Positions 1 through 11,030 are shown, numbered from the stretch's first letter. The stretch is DNA of 64,000 bases from Anadara kagoshimensis (GCA_021292105.1 CM037870.1:22274424-22338423); one strand, 5' to 3'. Notes: generated from the letters alone by a model not told the origin. Program-made: numbers and translations.

Positions 1-180
1 TTCAATACGACACGTGGCATCTGGATCACGACTCATATCAGCACGGAATTTTGCCGTATAGAGAATAGTAGTTATATAGTATAACCTCGAATGAGGGTAT
101 ATACTGGACACGGCTTTATATACCGTAACAAAAATCACTGAACCATTAATATCAATACACAAAAAATAGTCCCATAATAA
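1..180. other. Unassigned AT-rich sequence
   Basis: I see no gene, RNA or clear repeat in this opening stretch. It ends where the first tandem-repeat-bearing element begins. Confidence 0.4.
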
Positions 181-261
181 ACAAGAGGCCCATGGGTCTG
201 ATACGCTCAACTGATAACTAATGGCTAGCTGATAGATTTAAAGAAAACATAAATACTGAAA

Positions 262-1664
262 CCCCAATGACTTTTTTCTTTACATCATAATGACCGTTGT
301 ATCAATACCTACAACATTCTCATATACATGCCTATACAAAAAGTTTATAGTTTTTGAGATAATTAAGCATTTCGGTATTGTTTGCATCTGTGACCTTGAC
401 TTTTGAACCCAAGACCTTTTTCTACACATCAAAATGATCGTTGTATCAATACCTACAACATTCTAATATACATGCCTATACAAAAAGTTTATAGTTCTTG
501 AGATAATTAAGCATTTCGGTATTGTTTGCATCTGTGACCTTGACTTTTGAACCCAAGACCTTTTTCTACACATCAAAATGATCGTTGTATCAATACCTAC
601 AACATTCTAATATACATGCCTATACAAAAAGTTTATAGTTCTTGAGATAATTAAGCATTTCGGTATTGTTTGCATCTTTGACCTTGACTTTTGAACCCAA
701 GACCTTTTTCTATACATCAAAATGATCGTTGTATCAATACCTACAACATTTAATATACATGCCTATACAAAAAGTTTATAGTTTTTGAGATAATTAAGCA
801 ATTTCGGTGTTGTTTCGCATCTGTGACCTTGACCTTTGAACCCAAGACCTTTTTCTATACATCAAAATGACCGTTGTGTCCATACCTACAACATTCTAAT
901 ATACATGCCTATACAAAAAGTTTATAGTTTTCGAGATAATAAACTATTTCGGTATTGTTTAGCATCTGTGACCTTGACCTTTGAATCCATGACCTTTTTC
1001 TATACATCAAAATGACCGTTGTGTCCATACCTACAACATTCTAATATACATGCCTATACAAAAAGTTTATAGTTTTCGAGATAATTAAACATTTCGGTAT
1101 TGTTTCGCATCTGCGATCTTGACCTTTGAACCCATAACCTTTTTCTATACATCAAAATGACCGTTGTGTCCATACCTACAACATTCTAATATACATGCCT
1201 ATACAACAAGTTTATAGTTTTCGAGATAATAAACTATTTCGGTATTGTTTAGCATCTGTGACCTTGACCTTTGAACCCATGACCTTTTTCTATACATCAA
1301 AATGATTGTTGTATCAATACCTACAACATTCTTATATACATGCCTATACAAAAAGTCAATAGTTTTCAAGATAATTAACCATTTCAGTATTATTTTCCAT
1401 CTTTGACCTTGATCTTTGAACCCATGACCTTAATCTATATATCAAAATGATTGTTACATCAATACTAACAATATTCTAATACATATGTCTATGCAAAAAG
1501 TTTATAGTTTTCGAGATAATTAGCCGTTTAGGTATTGTTTCGAATCTGTGGCCTTGACCTTTGAACTCATGACCTATTTTATGCATCAAAATGATTATTG
1601 TATCAATACCAACAACATTCTAATATACATGCCTATGCAAAAAGTTTATAGTTTTGCAGATAAT
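262..1664 (+). repeat. 144-145-bp tandem array, about 9.7 copies
   Basis: The landmark ATTTCGGTATTG recurs at spacings of 144, 144, 144, 145, 145, 145, 145 and 145 bases. The last copies are the most diverged. Most monomers contain TGACCTTGACCTTTGAA followed by ATGACCTTTTTC, that is, several inverted AGGTCA words including the extended half-site TCAAGGTCA. The array is the core of element copy A. Confidence 0.9.
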
Positions 1665-2145
1665 AATTAAAATCAAAAGTCTAAAATATTAGGTCATGAC
1701 CTTCACAATTGACCTTGACCCCATTTTGAAGATAATTACAAGGATATGCCAAAACTGAAAATCCCATGTCATTATCTGGCCAATTAGTCAAGTTATAACA
1801 ATTTGAAGCTATTTTGTGATTTATTTTTAAATTAAACGCAAAAACGCGTAACTTTTTTTTTGTCCGAATTTCACAAAACTTAAGACCCTAGAGAAGCCAA
1901 ATATCACATCAGATTTTTTCTCCAATCATTGCTTTCAAAGAAGAAGATATTTTAAGTTTTTTGGACCCCTAGGTCACTTTGACCTATTTATGGTAGCCAT
2001 GGCACGCCACGAACAAATCTGAATTGCACCGGCCAAAATATACGTCTCATCAAGTTTCATTGAAATCTGTCATGTAGTTTCAGAGGAGATGTCGAAAATA
2101 GGTGTTAACGACGCACGCACATACACACGCTGCGCTATACCATAA

Positions 2146-2176
2146 GCTCACATGACCTTTCGGTCAGGTGAGCTAA
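2146..2176 (+). other. Terminal hairpin plus CTAA of element copy A
   Basis: Twelve-base arms at 2146-2157 and 2162-2173 pair with a single mismatch around a four-base loop, and CTAA follows at once. Copies at 3640 and 50620 keep the right arm but have a degraded left arm. A 3' hairpin and CTRR are hallmarks of Helitron ends. Here the hairpin abuts the CTAA instead of lying about ten bases upstream. Confidence 0.6.
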
Positions 2177-2180
2177 AAAG

Positions 2181-2460
2181 TCATTATTGTTTTAGATAAG
2201 ACCTAAACAACCATGTCCCGTATCTCAGCAGGCGGGCACGTAAAATAATTCTATTATAACGTGTTGTTAGTTGAGTTGGAGGTTGTTGGCTCGATCCACG
2301 GCCGGGTCTGACCCAAGACTCGAGAGTGGGAAGTGACTGTTCTTTCGCCAAACACTAGGCATTACGAAATGAAAGTCACGGTTCTTTTTGATGGGAACTG
2401 AAAATAACAAGATACCTAATAGGCCTGTACCGCTCACCCGGGCCATAAACGACACAAAAA
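2181..2460. other. Spacer with degenerate dispersed-repeat sequence
   Basis: Directly after the element end lies a weak match to the sequence that also follows the second copy at 3650 (GTCCCGTATCTCAGCAGGCG here, GTCTCGTGTCAAGGTAGGCG there). The shared junction suggests either a longer composite element or one family inserted beside another. No gene seen. Confidence 0.35.
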
Positions 2461-3648
2461 CACAAGAAATACTACATTTCAGATATTTATGAAACTTGCT
2501 ACTTAGTTAGATCTTGTCATGTTAATTATTTTTGCCATTTTAATATGTATCTTTCTCTAATAATTCTCGGTAAAATACTAAAAAACTATATAAAAAATAA
2601 TATAAACATTCGACCTCTAAAAGGCCAATAACTCCAAAATCACGTGTCAGATATTTTTGAAATATGATATGTACCTAGACTTTGTCATGCTAATAATTTT
2701 TGTATCAATACTTTTTATCTATCTATTACAATTAAAATGCAAATGGCCGAAAACAAAAAATCACATAAAGTATAACATTTCTGGGCAATAACTTCAACAT
2801 GGATGATCATGTTTTTATGAAACTTGCTAATCAGTTAGATATTGTCATGTTGATCATTTTTGCAATTAATACTCTTTATCTATCTCTGATAATTCTCAAG
2901 AAAATAATCAAAAACTATAAAAATATGACAAAATTCAAATTTAAGGGGTGTCATGTGCTACTTTTGATTTTTTTTATATATAAAATAATGCATTCAAAAG
3001 TAGCACATGACAGGGCAATAAATTCTTAAATTGTTTATCATATTTATGAAACATCATACGTACTTAGAATTTGTCATGCCAATCATTTTCGGTAAAAAAA
3101 CATAAAATATCTTTAGTACTAGCTTATATACAGCCAAAAATCCAAAGGTCGAAAACTAGGTCATACCAGTGTCCTCATTTGGACGGTCATGTCAAAAGAA
3201 CATCAAATCTGAAAACCTCATGTCATTATTTCTACAAAGAGTCAAGATATAGCAATTTAAAGCTGTTTTCAAACATTTGCAAAATGTAACGCAAAAATGC
3301 GTAATCTATTTTTCAACCAAACGTCACGAAAAGAACAAAATTTAAGGTTAAGACTATTTAGAATTCCAATTATAACATTGGTTTTTGCTTCCAAAGGGCG
3401 GTTCAAGAGAAGAAGAATTTTTTTTAGGTTTTGTTTTATTTATACTATCAGCAGCCATCTTGAATAACCGATCTCCATGGTTTGAACAAACTTTAGTTAG
3501 ACTCTGTCAAGGACTTTCCACAGCCATTTTGGTTTCAATTGGCCCAGTAGTTTCGGAGGAGAAGATTAAAGTTTACTGACGGACGCACGAACTCACGCAC
3601 ACTTAGCCATAACCTCACATGGCTGGCCTCTGGTCAGATGAGCTAAAA
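2461..3648 (+). mobile_element. Tandem-repeat-bearing dispersed element, copy B
   Basis: The right half (about 3130-3648) aligns with the tail of copy A: the phrases CATGTCATTAT, CAAGATATAGCAATTTAAAG, AACGCAAAAATGCGTAA and the end GGTCAGATGAGCTAAAAA are shared in order. The core differs: three to four degenerate units of very roughly 200 bases carry TATTTATGAAACTTGCTA and TTAGATATTGTCATGTTGATC. The left boundary is not determined. Short open frames here are not coding. Confidence 0.55.
2949..3012. mobile_element. 64-bp foldback element (TGTCAT family)
   Basis: Perfect 19-bp inverted arms at 2949-2967 and 2994-3012 begin TGTCATGTGCTACTTTTGA. It sits inside copy B. It is closely related to the element at 47821-47879 and more distantly to those at 4119-4177 and 12614-12711. 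Flanking bases are GGGG and GGGC. Confidence 0.7.
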
Positions 3649-3649
3649 A

Positions 3650-3775
3650 CGAGGTCTCGTGTCAAGGTAGGCGTGGCACGATAAAGAACCCTGCTATATT
3701 TATTATTCCATCAGCGTCTCGATATAAGTGAAAGATTCTTGACTGGAATGTTAAACATCATTACCCAACTCAACT
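3650..3775 (+). repeat. Degenerate dispersed repeat
   Basis: The phrases AGGCGTGGCACGATAAAGAA and GATATAAGTGAAAGATTCTTG, ending in GTTAAACATCATTACCC, match a dispersed repeat that I recall from bivalve genomes. The match is from memory and the boundaries are approximate. It follows directly on element copy B. Confidence 0.45.
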
Positions 3776-4118
3776 ATACGTAATGTGTTATAAGGCGTTT
3801 CTATCGGGTTAAAAGTAACTTCTTACGCGTTAAAAGTCACTTCTATCGGGTTGAAATATAAACAAACATACTAATCCATGTCCAAATCAAAATCCAGTAA
3901 AAACTTTGAAACTGACAAGTTAGACTAAAAACGTGAACTTCCACCATGGAAGTGAGGCGGGGTGTTCCGGAAGGATAAGAACCTCCTGTTTATCTAGCTA
4001 CACCCGCCAGTGAGTGACGTGTGTAATCACAATTGAGTGAACGGAACTTGGAACTATGGGACGTCAAATATATCTAGGGCAATCCTGGACACAGAGACAT
4101 CAAACTTATCAATAATAC
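3776..4118. other. Intergenic spacer with a short 21-bp tandem repeat
   Basis: About 2.8 copies of a 21-bp unit (TTCTATCGGGTTAAAAGTAAC) lie at 3799-3855. Nothing else recognisable. Confidence 0.5.
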
Positions 4119-4177
4119 TGTCATATACCATTTTTTGAATTTAATCATAAAATACATTCAAAAAATGGTATATGACA
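4119..4177. mobile_element. 59-bp foldback element with ATAC target duplication
   Basis: Perfect 22-bp inverted arms (4119-4140 and 4156-4177) start TGTCATATACC and enclose a 15-base loop. The four bases before and after are both ATAC, which fits a target-site duplication. It belongs with the other TGTCAT foldbacks in the window. Confidence 0.75.
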
Positions 4178-4186
4178 ATACTGTGA

Positions 4187-4905
4187 TTACGGCCATAAAA
4201 CCTTTTGAGTGCCCTGATAAGCCAAGGCTTTGCAGTATCCCTGGATCAAGAATTTATTTGTAAGCAGATTGCTTCGTTGTATAAAGTTCTCATAGTTGGA
4301 ACAAACTCTACCATAGCATATTAATTTTGAAACAAATGCACCATAAACAAGAGAAGCAGGCATGCTGCTGCATAGAAAAGGAAAGTTGACAATAGAAAAA
4401 TTGAAGGCATCACGCTTGTCGTACAGTTTCAAATGTAGTCTTTCATGGGGAATCAGTTGTATCTTTTATATCAAGCTCGCTGGGATAGGTGACATTCACA
4501 TAGTCTTAAAATTTAGGATTGTTAAGAATCAGAACGTCATCTTTATATCTGTATGTTGAGTTGAATGATTTTGCGACAGTCTTCTTTCCTGATTTACAGG
4601 GTTCTGCTCTGCATACATTCCGCTTCATAAGAATAAAGAAACAAATCAGCAAGCAATGGTGCAGTTTGTACCCATTGGTATACCGATTGTTTGCTGGAAA
4701 ATTATATTACCAAACGCAACAAATATGTTGTCTATTAAAAGATCCAACATTTTGTTGATGATATCTTCAGTATGTTTTTGGTGGAATCCGCATGATGCTT
4801 GACAAAATAACAAGAATCCCTGTTCAGCACTAGATATTTGTATCTTGGCTTACCATTTTTGTAAAAGAAGTACAAGTGAATAATTTGCTTTTAAATGTCT
4901 CTGCC
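4187..4905 (-). pseudogene. Reverse-transcriptase pseudogene fragment
   Basis: Pieces of a reverse-transcriptase palm and following region can be read in order on the minus strand, in shifting frames. They are KPRYKYLVL (about 4825-4850), DLLIDNIFVAF then QQTIGIPMGTNC (4661-4740), APLLADLFLYSYEAE (about 4620-4660), YRYKDDVL (4530-4553; the catalytic Y-x-DD motif with K as third residue), YPSELDIKDTTDS (about 4450-4490), and LYDKRDAFNFSIVNFPF onward (4187-4429). At least three frameshifts, one in-frame stop just after the catalytic motif and a deletion separate them. The protein resembles RT-domain proteins common in bivalve and other invertebrate genomes; I cannot name the clade. It is clearly dead. 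A foldback element lies just beyond its 3' end. Confidence 0.75.
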
Positions 4906-5034
4906 GAAGGATCCCGTGACTTTCATGTCTATATTCCAAATGCTTAGTAAAAGAACAGTTACTACCTATTTTCAAGTCTTGGTCAAACCCCGGACCAGGT
5001 TCAAACCTTCGACCTCCAACGTACAGAGTTAGCA

Positions 5035-5221
5035 CTGTAACAATTCTTAATGAAGCCCAACGCCTAATGAAATCCGGACGTCATAATTAGACGTTGGCAA
5101 TTCCGTTGCCTAATGAAGGCCAAGGAGTGAGGTTAGAGACGAATAGTCTTCTTGACATTACCAAATAAAATTTCGCTTGTCTGGAGCCTCAATCTTTGGA
5201 TTTCATTGGGAGTTGTTACAG
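5035..5221. mobile_element. 187-bp terminal-inverted-repeat element
   Basis: The ends read CTGTAACAATTCTTAATGAA and, on the other strand, CTGTAACAACTCCCAATGAA, giving an inverted repeat of about 23 bp. AGCA flanks both sides, consistent with a 4-bp target duplication. Inside, the word CCTAATGAA recurs. No coding capacity. TG...CA ends would also fit a solo LTR, but the long inverted ends favour a MITE-like element. A lone copy of the end (TGTAACAACTCCTAATGAAG) occurs at 17899-17918. Confidence 0.65.
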
Positions 5222-6016
5222 AGCACTTTATCAAATGGGCTCCATGCGTTAGAAGTGAGATTTGTCGTGACAGAAGTTACTTTTAACCAGTTAGTTTTAT
5301 CATATAAATCAATGAGACATAATTAGGTGATCGAATATGTATGGTTGTCGGGTGGTCATGTAGGATTCGTTTGATATTAAGTAGTTGTCTGGATGAGCTC
5401 ATATACAAGTCCAATCATGTAAATTTGTCAAACATGCAGCCTTATAGTTTTCCTTTACTACATACAGTGGTTTTCATTTTACTGCATTTGTGGGTAAAAT
5501 GTGTTATTAGATTTGTGGTAAAATCCGTTACTTCATTTGTGGTTCGTAACTGCATGTGGTCCTATTTGTGACACTTATTACATCTGTGATAGTTACGGTC
5601 CCACAAGTCAATAAAAACCGTTATTACAAGCATCTACCCACAATGTATTGCTTGCACATATAAAACTTTTTTGTGAATCCAAATCTTTTTTTTTTTTTTT
5701 TTTTTAATTTTTTAATCAAAAATGTTTTTAAATTTTCTTTTAATTCAAATGTATATTGTTTAATTCAAATACAATGTACTTATTTTTACCAGTTCAAATT
5801 TAAAAGATTGAATATTGCAACGTGAGTGTTGAAATTAATGATAATGATTTTAAAAGCCAACCAATCGCTTTTAATAACGTTGCCTATATGAAAAAAGAAA
5901 CTTAATCTAGACAGCTGATCGTTTCACTTTCGATAAAAAAAATCTTTGATTACTGTGTCACAAATCATTCAGTTCGGAAATTAAGTGAACAAAAAATTCC
6001 ATCGAAACAAATTATC
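5222..6016. other. AT-rich intergenic spacer
   Basis: Around 5480-5590 the words ATTTGTGG and CGTTAC recur in a degenerate repeat of about 26 bp. A long T-run lies near 5690-5705. No gene seen. Confidence 0.4.
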
Positions 6017-6507
6017 AAAATCACCAGTCATTGTAATTAACAATGTTAGTGACTACGACAATGTCAGAAAAAATCACCAGTCATTGTAATTTACAATGTT
6101 AGTGACTACGACCATGTCAGAAAAAATCACCAGTCATTGTAATTTACAATGTTAGTGACTACGACCATGTCAGAAAAAATCACCAGTCATTGTAATTTAC
6201 AATGTTAGTGACTACGACCATGTCAGAAAAAATCACCAGTCATTGTAATTTACAATGTTAGTGACTACGACCATGTCAGAAAAATCACCAGTCATTGTAA
6301 TTTACAATGTTAGTGACTACGACCATGTCAGAAAAAATCACCAGTCATTGTAATTTACAATGTTAGTGACTACGACCATGTCAGAAAAAATCACCAGTCA
6401 TTGTAATTTACAATGTTAGTGACTACGACCATGTCAGAAAAAATCACCAGTCATTGTAATTTACAATGTTAGTGACTACGACCATGTCAGAAAAAAATCA
6501 CCAGTCA
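6017..6507 (+). repeat. 53-bp tandem array, about 9 copies
   Basis: The unit begins AATCACCAGTCATTGTAATT and ends ATGTCAGAAAA. Spacing is 53 bases with one-base variation in an A-run. Copies are almost identical apart from the first, so the array is young. Each unit holds the 17-nt palindrome CATTGTAATTTACAATG and, outside it, AGTCA and TGACT, so each monomer can form a hairpin. Confidence 0.95.
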
Positions 6508-8832
6508 TATATACAAAATTTCTTTCCAACGATCTCCTGCTCTAACTATATAACCTACATTTGATTATGATGACAACATTAATATATTGATGACGTCATT
6601 ATATTGGATATTAAAAAGATGTCAAACGTTAACATACAGACGTGTGAATAAATTGAAATAAAATAAAATGAATGTTTGAGAGTTCTATTGGCACTTTATT
6701 TGCCAAACTTTGGAACAAGCTTAAGTATATTATGATTTTCGACATATTAAGTGGAGAGTTCCAAATGTTATTATTATTATTATTATTATTATTATAAAGA
6801 ATTCGTTGCAAAGGTACATAAACGGTTGGCCTATTTTAGAATAACGGCAGTCAAATAATTTATAAATACAGTGAGATTTCTTAATATTAACGCTTGTTGT
6901 AGCTTTATTATATTTCCATTCATTGCATTAAAGTGCTCTGGTTGTACAAAACTTAAAATAAATCCAGCGTGGCAGTAGGAGTGTTATTCAGCACTGATTC
7001 GTGCCCAAAGCTAAAAAAGCTACTTAAATTTCGTCAATGAATATAAATGTGCTCTGTATTAAATATTTAACAGGTCAAATAAGCGGACTATTTCCGATCG
7101 AAGTATACACAATATTATTTTAAAAATAAGGTTAAAGTTTAAATGATTAAAAAATGACTGACAAAAGATGTGTTGTGTGGGGATGTTTCTGACTTGAACA
7201 CAATGTAAACTTCGTGTTGCGTAAAGGGGTGTAAAATTTTATATAGAATGTTATTAGTTAATTTAAAGAATGAAATAAGTAATTCATTTTTGGATATGTG
7301 CACCCAAATAAATATTAGTTGTCATGCTGGTTTTTTTTATTTGAAGGGTCATTTCAGTTCGTTTTACAACATCAATTGTATGTGTGATTAACGTTAACCA
7401 AATACATAAAACAGTTTTCTTCAATTATTGCATATAAGATTTATATTTGCACAATCTCAGTTGACACATTATTAGAAATTTATTAAAATAGAGCTATATA
7501 CGGTAAGTTCAGTTCATTGCATGCATTAGGTCGTCAAATCCCTACATTCTATGTGGTAGCTAGCTAGCTAGCCCTTGTTGTTCCTGATACTGATTGACTT
7601 AAGTTTGTTTTGTACCGTATGTGTCAGAGTTAAGCACGTTAGAGAACTAAGTAGATGAGAAATACGGACATTACATAATAAATCCGTGCTAACTGGTAAT
7701 TCAGCCACGATTTTTATGTGATCTGTGATGAATGAATGCGGTGATGAAATGTCGAGTTTTCAAAAACCTCGTATTTCTTTAACAAACTCTGGTCCCTTTG
7801 CACTGCTCTATGACGTTGACTATATTAATATCTTGTCGTATTTTAAATTAATTCGTTATACAAGGTGAAAATTATTTTCCCCAACACATGTATTTTTGCA
7901 CAATATTCATAAAAAATGCAACAAATATTTTAAAAAATTCTTAAGTTATCAATTCCTGCTTTATATTTATTTATAAATCTTCACACTTGTGTAGGTAATT
8001 TCATAATTATACCCATCTTTCACGCTTTTCAACCAAATGGTTTTCACTTGAATTTTCCTACTTAGATGACCCTTAATTTTACATAACCCCTCCTGGTCTC
8101 CGTAATGAGATTTTTTTTTTTTTTTTTTTTTTTTTTGCTTTACTGAGGCTACTGTGCGACTATCGGCAACGCCGCTCTTCGTATCAACACTGGTAACACA
8201 ATTTGGATCCAGATTTTTATGTTTTAAATATACCCACAAAAAGCAAGACTCTTTCTTTCAATCAATACTCATTTCTCTCGTGAGGATATTTATATAGGAA
8301 CCACGCATACGCTTTTATATAACAGCCGAAATTTCTGTCTAGTCCAAAAGTCATATTATTATTTTACATTATTAGAAGTGGAATATCAACGAGATCATTT
8401 AACGAAATTACAGGCAAGACAGTCGCGTTGTTTATGTTTATCTCTCTGTGTGTGTGTGTGTGGGGGGGGGGGCTCTTAATTCGTTAAATGAATTTGGACC
8501 TTTTTTCTCTTTATGTGGCATATCACAGATTTAAAAAAGTAATCGATAACGATCGCAGATTTATGACACAATACATTTTGATTTTATCACTTAGTTTAGT
8601 CGCATTATCGTGTCATACAGAGAAAAGAGTTTATCTGATAATGATGTCAGAGTACTTTGCCTGTCAAATCTTCACAATAACATCACATTGGCAGATTTAA
8701 AAACCTTTGTTTAATATTCTTACGCTGAATGAATGTATTTTTAACTTAATTTTACATTAAAATAATCGGTTTTCATTAAATGAGTAGCAGTAATGATTTG
8801 CGTGTCATTGTTTACTATGTTGTCAACCTTTA
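6508..8832. other. AT-rich intergenic stretch
   Basis: It contains a (TTA)n run near 6770-6797, a (TAGC)n tract at 7556-7573, a T-run at 8109-8136 and a GT tract with G-run at 8446-8472. I see no conserved coding segment; the short open frames are low-complexity or unsupported. Confidence 0.45.
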
Positions 8833-8876
8833 AACTAGCGGTCTTAAATAATCGTGTCATATCATTTTTTTTAAAT

Positions 8877-8953
<77 letters not shown>

Positions 8954-9079
8954 GATGATGATGACGATGTTGATGATGATTTATGATTATTTTCCAAACT
9001 AGCGGTCTAAATAATCGTGTCATATCATTTTTAATTATATATATACTATATTAATATCTTTTCGCATTTTAAATTAAAT

Positions 9080-9131
<52 letters not shown>

Positions 9132-9172
9132 GGGATGATGATGATGTTGATGTATTATGGTTATTTTCCAAT
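8833..9172. repeat. Tandem segmental duplication with TA, GA and ATG microsatellites
   Basis: A segment starting AACTAGCGGTCT and ending ATTATTTTCCAA is present twice (8833-8995 and 8996-9172). In the first copy the middle is (TA)n followed by (GA)n at 8876-8949; in the second it is a longer (TA)n at 9083-9127 with only a GA remnant. Both end in GATGATGATG...GTTGATG. The microsatellites diverged after the duplication. Confidence 0.75.
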
Positions 9173-9515
9173 CATTAATTTTCAACAGGAGGTTTCAAAC
9201 ATTGAATTAAATTTGTGACATTGGACGGCCGTATGCATTTTTCCGAAACATTTGATTTTAATGTTTTTTCTGGATTTTGCGTAAATTAATTCATAATTAG
9301 CGTGATTTAATGACCGAGTGGAGTAATACCAAAACTGCTGTATTAATATTTATTTGAAAATTGTAACAGATTTTAGTTAATTTTTAGGTAGTACTGATGG
9401 TAAAAGATACCGAACAGAAGAGATTTGGTTGACTACAAGATGAACCGAAAGTTTTAACAAATATGTTTTAAAACAGAAGATGAAGATGAATTACATACGA
9501 ATGTTTCCAGAAATT

Positions 9516-9576
<61 letters not shown>

Positions 9577-9701
9577 TAAAAAACTAAACGATTTAACTCT
9601 TAACTTTTACCTTCTTGTTAGCATGTATACCATTTTAAATTTTTGTTATATTGCTAGTACACACCCAACAAATTTACCCGTTTTATTTACTTTAGTAGTT
9701 G

Positions 9702-9732
<31 letters not shown>

Positions 9733-10542
9733 GCTACATTTATTATTATTATTATTATGTCGCAAGTTCTTAATTTTTGTAATTTATTTATTAGGAGACT
9801 GGTTAACATAAGAGCTTAACTCTTGTTCCGGAATCCTGGATTTTGTAAAAAAAAAAAAATGATGTTTTATCTAGATTTATTTTTAATAAAATATTGTTTA
9901 TACCAAAACTTTCTCAGTCTACAGAAATAGAAAATCATAAGTTTAGCATTAGATATTTGTTTTAAACTTCAGGTTATATATTAGACGGACGTCCAGAGAT
10001 CAACTTCCCCAACCTACATAATGAATGTAATGTTTCAAACCCAATGCATACATCATGTCAATGTTTACCCTCTTTTTTAATGTTTGACGACCATGGTTAC
10101 CATTCTTTTTTTTCTATGTCATGTTTACTATCACTCAGATTGTTTTCACACTTTGTATTTGTATCCTGGATCTGTACTTTATAAAGCAAATGCAAAATTG
10201 CATGCATAAATTTGTTTGTTGATATACATGCCACTAGTAAAATTTTACGTTTTAAGCATTTTAAATGTTTTTTTGTGAAGCGCCGGTTGTGATTTGGTGA
10301 GGATAATAGCAGTGCACCGTTCCCACGTAGCTATTTTATACCATTTGGTATATATATATAAACACTCAGTAAAAAGTGCCTTTGGGTCACGGTTCATAAA
10401 ATAATCAGGTGTCTCAAAATACATGTATGCTGTCTTTTTTTTTAATTTCTGACTATTTCCTTTGTTGCTTGTTGCTTTTGCCACAAGTTTTAGCTAAAAA
10501 TTTCTATATGCCAATATAAATGAATAATTAATGAATAATTCT
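9173..10542. other. Intergenic stretch with GA and TTA microsatellites
   Basis: (GA)n followed by a G-run lies at 9515-9576, and (TTA)n tracts at about 9700-9733 and 9738-9757. No gene is supported, including on the minus strand around 10245-10484 where an open frame exists without recognisable features. Confidence 0.45.
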
Positions 10543-10544
10543 TT

Positions 10545-11030
10545 TTATTATACCTTTTGTAAATTTCTCGAAATCTGATTGGTTAATAAGCGTTTGGGTA
10601 AATTTAATGTCACCCTCGGATTTCAGCAAATCTGACGTCACAGGGTGACATTACGTGAGCGGTTGACATTACGAAAAATGTCACATGCGCAGAAAAACTG
10701 CGTATGCGGTTCGATCGCATTCGTCTTCTAAATCAGTAAAACGCTTTTCTAAAGTAATGATAAATGCTACAAGCGTCTCACAAGTTGCTTACGGACGACA
10801 GCTGACTGTCATGATTTTCAATCCAGTATACTTTGGTTGCACAGTATAATAAACATCAACAATCGGTATAATAAAATAAATATTACTTTTCTGATAGGGT
10901 GACAGTCCATATTGTCACCCCTCGAAATTCAATGTCAACCTCGGCTTCGCCTCGTTTGACAATGAAATTTCTCGGGGTGACAATATGGACTGTCACCCTA
11001 TATCAGAAACGTAATATTTATATAATATAA
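10545..11030. mobile_element. Composite foldback element
   Basis: A long hairpin has arms of about 74 bp (10865-10938 and 10956-11030) around a loop reading CCTCGGCTTCGCCTCG. The arms share CTGATAGGGTGACAGTCC and ATATTGTCACCCC. A 10-bp outer inverted pair, TTATTATACC at 10545 and GGTATAATAA at 10865, brackets a left part that reuses the same vocabulary (ATGTCACCCTCGG, GTGACATTACG). This suggests two related MITE-like units joined or nested. No protein is encoded. Confidence 0.65.

Larger units (their letters stand above)
181..2178 (+). mobile_element. Tandem-repeat-bearing dispersed element, copy A
   Basis: The left edge reads ACAAGAGGCCCATGGG and the right edge is a 12-bp-stem hairpin followed by CTAAAAA. 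Between them lie a 144-145-bp tandem array and a conserved tail of about 500 bp. The same tail occurs at 3100-3648 (same strand) and at 50615-51100 (opposite strand), and the left edge recurs in reverse near 51520-51555, so these are copies of one family. No transposase or other protein is encoded, so the copy is non-autonomous. A hairpin just before CTAA recalls Helitron 3' ends, but that assignment is an inference. I recall similar termini from bivalve repeats. Confidence 0.7.

Noticed and set aside
2268-2297. A and B box-like words (TAGTTGAGTTGG and GGCTCGATCC) suggesting a tRNA-derived SINE
   Set aside because: The spacing of about ten bases is far too short for a type 2 polymerase III promoter and no cloverleaf can be drawn.
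10245-10484. A 79-residue minus-strand frame
   Set aside because: No domain, signal or similarity recognised; its length is expected by chance in non-coding sequence.
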